A DNA stretch of 7,336 nt from Nanobdellota archaeon (GTDB taxonomy: Archaea; Nanobdellota; Nanobdellia; Pacearchaeales; GW2011-AR1): the NCBI GenBank assembly GCA_023397215.1, contig JAEWUG010000038.1, forward strand, positions 1 through 7,336, read 5' to 3'. How positions within the stretch are numbered: position 1 is the stretch's first letter; every line of letters begins with the position of its first letter. This document shows, piece by piece, positions 4,763 through 7,336 of the stretch. Both the position numbers and the translations under genes were made by a program. The notes under the pieces are model-generated. The model ran no database searches and was not told the origin of the DNA. It saw only the letters and a program-made list of their open reading frames with translations.

Positions 4763-5323
4763 TCTTTTTAGTTGGATTATTCTTTGGTATACCTTTGCTG
4801 TTATTTTACAATCATCTATTGCACAGTGAGCTTTTGAACAGTCAATATTAAAATGATTCGCAATTGTTGAGAGTTTAGAATTCAATAAAGGATTTATTAT
4901 TTTTCTTTTTTTTAAATCATCCCATAAATACCTTGTGTCTTCTTTTTCATAAAAAAAAGGATATTCCACTTGTTCATTTTCAAATAAATTATTTAAAAAG
5001 TTTATATCAAAACTAACATTATGTCCTAAGACTTTTGTTGAACTTAAGTTTTCTTTTTTGATAAAACTATTTATTACTTTACATGCATTTTTTGTAGTAT
5101 ATGCTTTTTTTTCATGTTCTTTTAGATTAATTTTATTGACTTGCATTGCTCTTTTACTAATATTATATTCATCATGTTTTACTAAAATATGTTTTTCATT
5201 TAATATTTTTAAGGAATTTAAATTAGATTCAATATGCAATAGTCCTATGCTTAAAACTTGATTTGTTAAAGGACTTAATCCTGTTGTTTCTGTATCAATA
5301 ACAAGTCTTTCCATTTTATTCAT
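4754..5323 (-). CDS. DEDDh 3'-5' exonuclease (DnaQ/RNase T-like)
   Basis: A 189-aa single-domain exonuclease of the DEDDh superfamily, which removes nucleotides from DNA or RNA 3' ends using two metal ions. Counting from the ATG at 5323, the Exo I motif is VIDTETTG with D10 and E12. Exo II is GHNVSFDINFL with D106. Exo III is HCAIDD (HxAxxD) with H166 and D171. All catalytic residues are present. The length fits a bare catalytic domain, as in proofreading epsilon subunits or small RNA exonucleases, and the substrate cannot be told from sequence. The start is ambiguous: ATG at 5323 overlaps the upstream radical SAM gene by 8 nt, while ATG at 5314 begins 1 nt after that gene's stop and still keeps the first beta strand. 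Either way the two genes are probably translationally coupled. No separate TATA box is seen. The 3' end overlaps the convergent 501-aa gene by 9 bp. Confidence 0.92.
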   Translation of the reverse strand: MNKMERLVIDTETTGLSPLTNQVLSIGLLHIESNLNSLKILNEKHILVKHDEYNISKRAMQVNKINLKEHEKKAYTTKNACKVINSFIKKENLSSTKVLGHNVSFDINFLNNLFENEQVEYPFFYEKEDTRYLWDDLKKRKIINPLLNSKLSTIANHFNIDCSKAHCAIDDCKITAKVYQRIIQLKRLI

Positions 5324-6365
5324 CAATATAAGAGAATTCTAAATAATCTGAATTGTATGTTGGTGGTTCTTCTACTCTAGCAATTTTTAATTTAGTTTTA
5401 TTATAAACTTTTTTTACATCTTGCATTTTAATTATAATTCTCTTTTTTTTCTTATCTAAAAAATAATTTTTTGTTATATTCTTTATTTTATCTTCTAATC
5501 CATTTAATTTTTTATAATATGTACAAAAATAGATTACAGTACCTTCATTTGTTTTATGTCCATATGGTAATATATTATGCTTTTTTAATCTATTCTTATA
5601 TTGGTGGGCATCTTTTGTTTTAGCAGTACATAAATGAATATTTAATTTTGATTTTTTTAGTTTTTTAATAATCCAAATACCTGCTTTTTTTGATTTTGAA
5701 ATTGTATAAGTGTCTTTATTTAATTTGTATTTTTTTGTAATAATATTAAAATTAGTTTCAGAAATCTCAAATTCATTTAAATTTACAAAGGAAATATAAT
5801 TTTCTAAATCTTGAATATAATTTAAAATTATTTTTTTTTGTTTAGGGATCAAAGGTAATTCTAATCCTACTCTTTTTTTTGTTAATATCTTAGAAATTTC
5901 TTTTATTTTTTGTTTTTCTTGTTCTTGATTTTCTGAATTAATTAAAAATGAAGGATGAAACCTAAATTCATCAATACATTTTGATAAATTTTTTATCTTT
6001 TGGAGAGTTACTAAATTTAATGGTAAATAAATATGTATATGGAATTCTTTTCCAAATTCTTGTTTTAATGCTTTTGCATAACTCAATGTCTTTTTATATT
6101 CGACTAATGGATCTCCTCCAGTTATTCCTGCACCTTTTGCATTATTTTCTTTTGCTTCTAAAAGAATATCTTTTATATTTTTACAAGGTCTTTCATTTGC
6201 ATATGTTTTTGTTTCTTTTTTTCTATTTTCACTTAAAGAACAATACCAACAAGCTCTGGAACATTTTCCGGTGATAAATAAAACTAGTTTTTCTCCTTTT
6301 AGACAATATTTACATCCTAAAGGTAGATTATTCTTAAGATATGAATCATATTTTGTTTTTTTCAT
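5316..6365 (-). CDS. Radical SAM protein, COG2108-like
   Basis: A 349-aa radical SAM enzyme. The [4Fe-4S] cluster motif is CSRACWYC (CxxxCxxC: C35, C39, C42). The SAM-binding GGDP is at 83-86 and follows GAGIT. The preceding GCKYCLKGEKLVLFITG adds a CxxC pair (C18, C21). YANERP (55-60) and the later CTAKTKDAHQYKNRLKK (246-262) match the archaeal COG2108 group ('related to pyruvate formate-lyase activating enzyme'), whose substrate is unknown. C246 and C281 with C18/C21 could bind a second metal centre. The C-terminal 80 residues are Lys-rich and may contact nucleic acid, which is inference. The ATG at 6365 has its own TATA-like box (6388-6394) overlapping the end of aIF5B, so the gene may be transcribed alone or by read-through. 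Its 3' end overlaps the exonuclease gene, suggesting a functional link. Confidence 0.9.
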   Translation of the reverse strand: MKKTKYDSYLKNNLPLGCKYCLKGEKLVLFITGKCSRACWYCSLSENRKKETKTYANERPCKNIKDILLEAKENNAKGAGITGGDPLVEYKKTLSYAKALKQEFGKEFHIHIYLPLNLVTLQKIKNLSKCIDEFRFHPSFLINSENQEQEKQKIKEISKILTKKRVGLELPLIPKQKKIILNYIQDLENYISFVNLNEFEISETNFNIITKKYKLNKDTYTISKSKKAGIWIIKKLKKSKLNIHLCTAKTKDAHQYKNRLKKHNILPYGHKTNEGTVIYFCTYYKKLNGLEDKIKNITKNYFLDKKKKRIIIKMQDVKKVYNKTKLKIARVEEPPTYNSDYLEFSYIDE

Positions 6366-6387
6366 TTTTATTATAAATCTATTTGAG

Positions 6388-6394
6388 TTTTAAA
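6388..6394 (-). promoter_or_regulatory. Putative TATA box of the radical SAM-exonuclease pair
   Basis: On the minus strand this reads TTTAAAA, centred about 26 nt upstream of the radical SAM ATG. It overlaps the stop codon of aIF5B (6390-6392). A second TTTATAAT at 6370-6377 lies too near the start to act as the box. Confidence 0.5.
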
Positions 6395-7336
6395 TTCCCC
6401 AGGTTTCTTGTGTTTTTCTTTTTACTTGAGCAATCTTCTGAAGTACTTGTTTTTCGTCGTTTGTTAATAAATCTTTATTTTGTTTAAATTCTCTAAATTG
6501 TGTTTCGCTTAAATTTGTATATAATTTTTCTCCAATTTTTAATTGTCTTTCAAAATTTACTCCGGGCATTGAAACTGCAACTTCTTGATTAATTGTTGCT
6601 TCTTGAACAGATTTTTTTTCATATTGTATTTCTTTAATATGTCCTATTTTTTCGTTTTCTGAATTAATAAAATTTAAATCTTTTTTTAGGTTTCCTCCTT
6701 CAACCTTTACACCAAAAACTGCAGGGTTTGAATTTCTGAATACAAAATCTAAAATAGTAAACTCACAAATTGTTGGTAATACTGAAAGCTTTCTTCTTTC
6801 TATTTCTTTTTGTTTATTCAATTTCCATTCTTGAAAATCATCTATTAATTTGTAAACAACTTCATTTGTTAAAATTTTTATTTTTTTAATTTCTTCTAAA
6901 TCTTCAATGTCTTCACTTAACCCAATATTAAATCCAATAATTGCTTTGTCTTCTTCAGGTAATGAATTAGCAAAATAAATATCTTTTTTAGTGATTGATC
7001 CAATTCCTGCCTTTATAATTTTAATATTTTTTTCTTTTAATAAAACAATTAATGCTTCTAAACTACCAAGCGAGTCTGCTTTAATTAAAACACCTGTAGA
7101 ATTGTTTTCAATCTCATGTGAAACTTCTTTCTTAAATTGTTTTTCAATTTCTTCTAAATTGTTATTTATTATTTGAAATGGCATGCCTGGTAATATATCT
7201 TCTTTTGTTGTTAATTGTAATTTTATTCCTGATGCTGCTTTTATTTTATTTACTGTTTGATAACCTCTATTTAATGGAAGTGCTTCTTGGATGTTTCTTA
7301 TTTTTGAAGTAATTGTTCTGTCAAATGAAGCAATAG
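6390..7336 (-). CDS. infB: Translation initiation factor aIF5B (IF2-like), C-terminal part
   Basis: The frame runs off the right edge, giving 314 residues of a GTPase that joins ribosomal subunits and places initiator tRNA. The visible part starts in domain II: EALPLNRGYQTVNKIKAASGIKLQL, then KEDILPGMPFQI, matches the aIF5B 'PL--------v-aaaGvki----ledvlaG-P' region. Domain III has GVLIKADSLGSLEALIVLL (81-99), IIKAGIGSITKKDI (106-119) and the AIIGFNIGLSEDIE strand (131-144). Domain IV, which contacts the acceptor end of initiator tRNA, has NPAVFGVKVEGGNLKKD (203-219), ending with LTNDEKQVLQKIAQVKRK and TWGI. The Trp-Gly end is conserved in the archaeal/eukaryotic family. The GTPase domain lies outside the window. 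The ATG at 7184 is internal (the frame is open upstream) and should not be taken as the start. No intein is seen in the visible part. Confidence 0.95.
   Translation of the reverse strand, partial: IASFDRTITSKIRNIQEALPLNRGYQTVNKIKAASGIKLQLTTKEDILPGMPFQIINNNLEEIEKQFKKEVSHEIENNSTGVLIKADSLGSLEALIVLLKEKNIKIIKAGIGSITKKDIYFANSLPEEDKAIIGFNIGLSEDIEDLEEIKKIKILTNEVVYKLIDDFQEWKLNKQKEIERRKLSVLPTICEFTILDFVFRNSNPAVFGVKVEGGNLKKDLNFINSENEKIGHIKEIQYEKKSVQEATINQEVAVSMPGVNFERQLKIGEKLYTNLSETQFREFKQNKDLLTNDEKQVLQKIAQVKRKTQETWGI

Noticed and set aside
5058..5261. Hydrophobic + strand ORF opposite the exonuclease
   Set aside because: Antisense shadow of a gene with all catalytic motifs intact.
5981..6274. 97-aa Leu/Phe-rich + strand ORF
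   Set aside because: Antisense shadow of the radical SAM gene, overlapping its conserved GGDP region.
6991..7176. 61-aa + strand ORF
   Set aside because: Antisense shadow of aIF5B domain III.
6390..7184. A stand-alone 264-aa gene starting at the ATG at 7184
   Set aside because: The frame stays open to the right edge and the upstream residues match aIF5B domain II, so this ATG is internal.
1..7336. CRISPR array, insertion sequence or prophage
   Set aside because: No regularly spaced repeats, transposase, integrase or terminal inverted repeats were found. The only direct repeat noted is the 21-bp pair.

Overview
The window is very AT-rich and reads as chromosomal DNA of a small-genome archaeon, most likely a DPANN lineage (Woesearchaeota/Pacearchaeota-like). 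Four things point to this: an archaeal/eukaryotic-type tryptophanyl-tRNA synthetase, the C-terminal part of archaeal aIF5B, a tRNA-Glu split by an archaeal intron at position 37/38, and TATA-like boxes centred about 25-27 nt before most start codons, which implies leaderless mRNAs. The phylum is an inference.

Layout. The last codons of an unidentified + strand gene (2-61) abut the convergent trpS (62-1123, -). A short divergent spacer leads to a small GIY-YIG nuclease-domain protein (1214-1468, +), then a seven-helix membrane protein resembling lycopene cyclase domains (1504-2205, +). A palindromic A/T terminator (2244-2259) separates it from an intron-containing tRNA-Glu(CUC) gene (2264-2447, -). 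Next is a two-gene micro-operon too short for ordinary gene calling: a 57-aa ribbon-helix-helix protein (2543-2716, +) and a 41-aa protein (2747-2872, +), linked by a 21-bp direct repeat. The second gene overlaps the end of a 107-aa coiled-coil protein (2859-3182, -). That gene shares a 74-bp divergent promoter region with a 501-aa protein of unknown function (3257-4762, +). The right third is a leftward group: aIF5B (6390 to the window edge, -), a COG2108-type radical SAM protein (5316-6365, -) and a DEDDh exonuclease (4754-5323, -).

How the genes relate. Three features serve translation (TrpRS, tRNA-Glu, aIF5B). The radical SAM and exonuclease genes overlap and are probably co-transcribed from a TATA box at the end of the aIF5B gene. 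Genes are packed tail to tail with gaps of 0 bp or overlaps of 9-14 bp. I see no transposase, integrase, CRISPR array or phage gene. The least explained parts are the 501-aa protein, the RHH/41-aa module with its internal repeat, the lycopene-cyclase-like protein with a clear internal twofold repeat, and the 111-nt structured tRNA intron.
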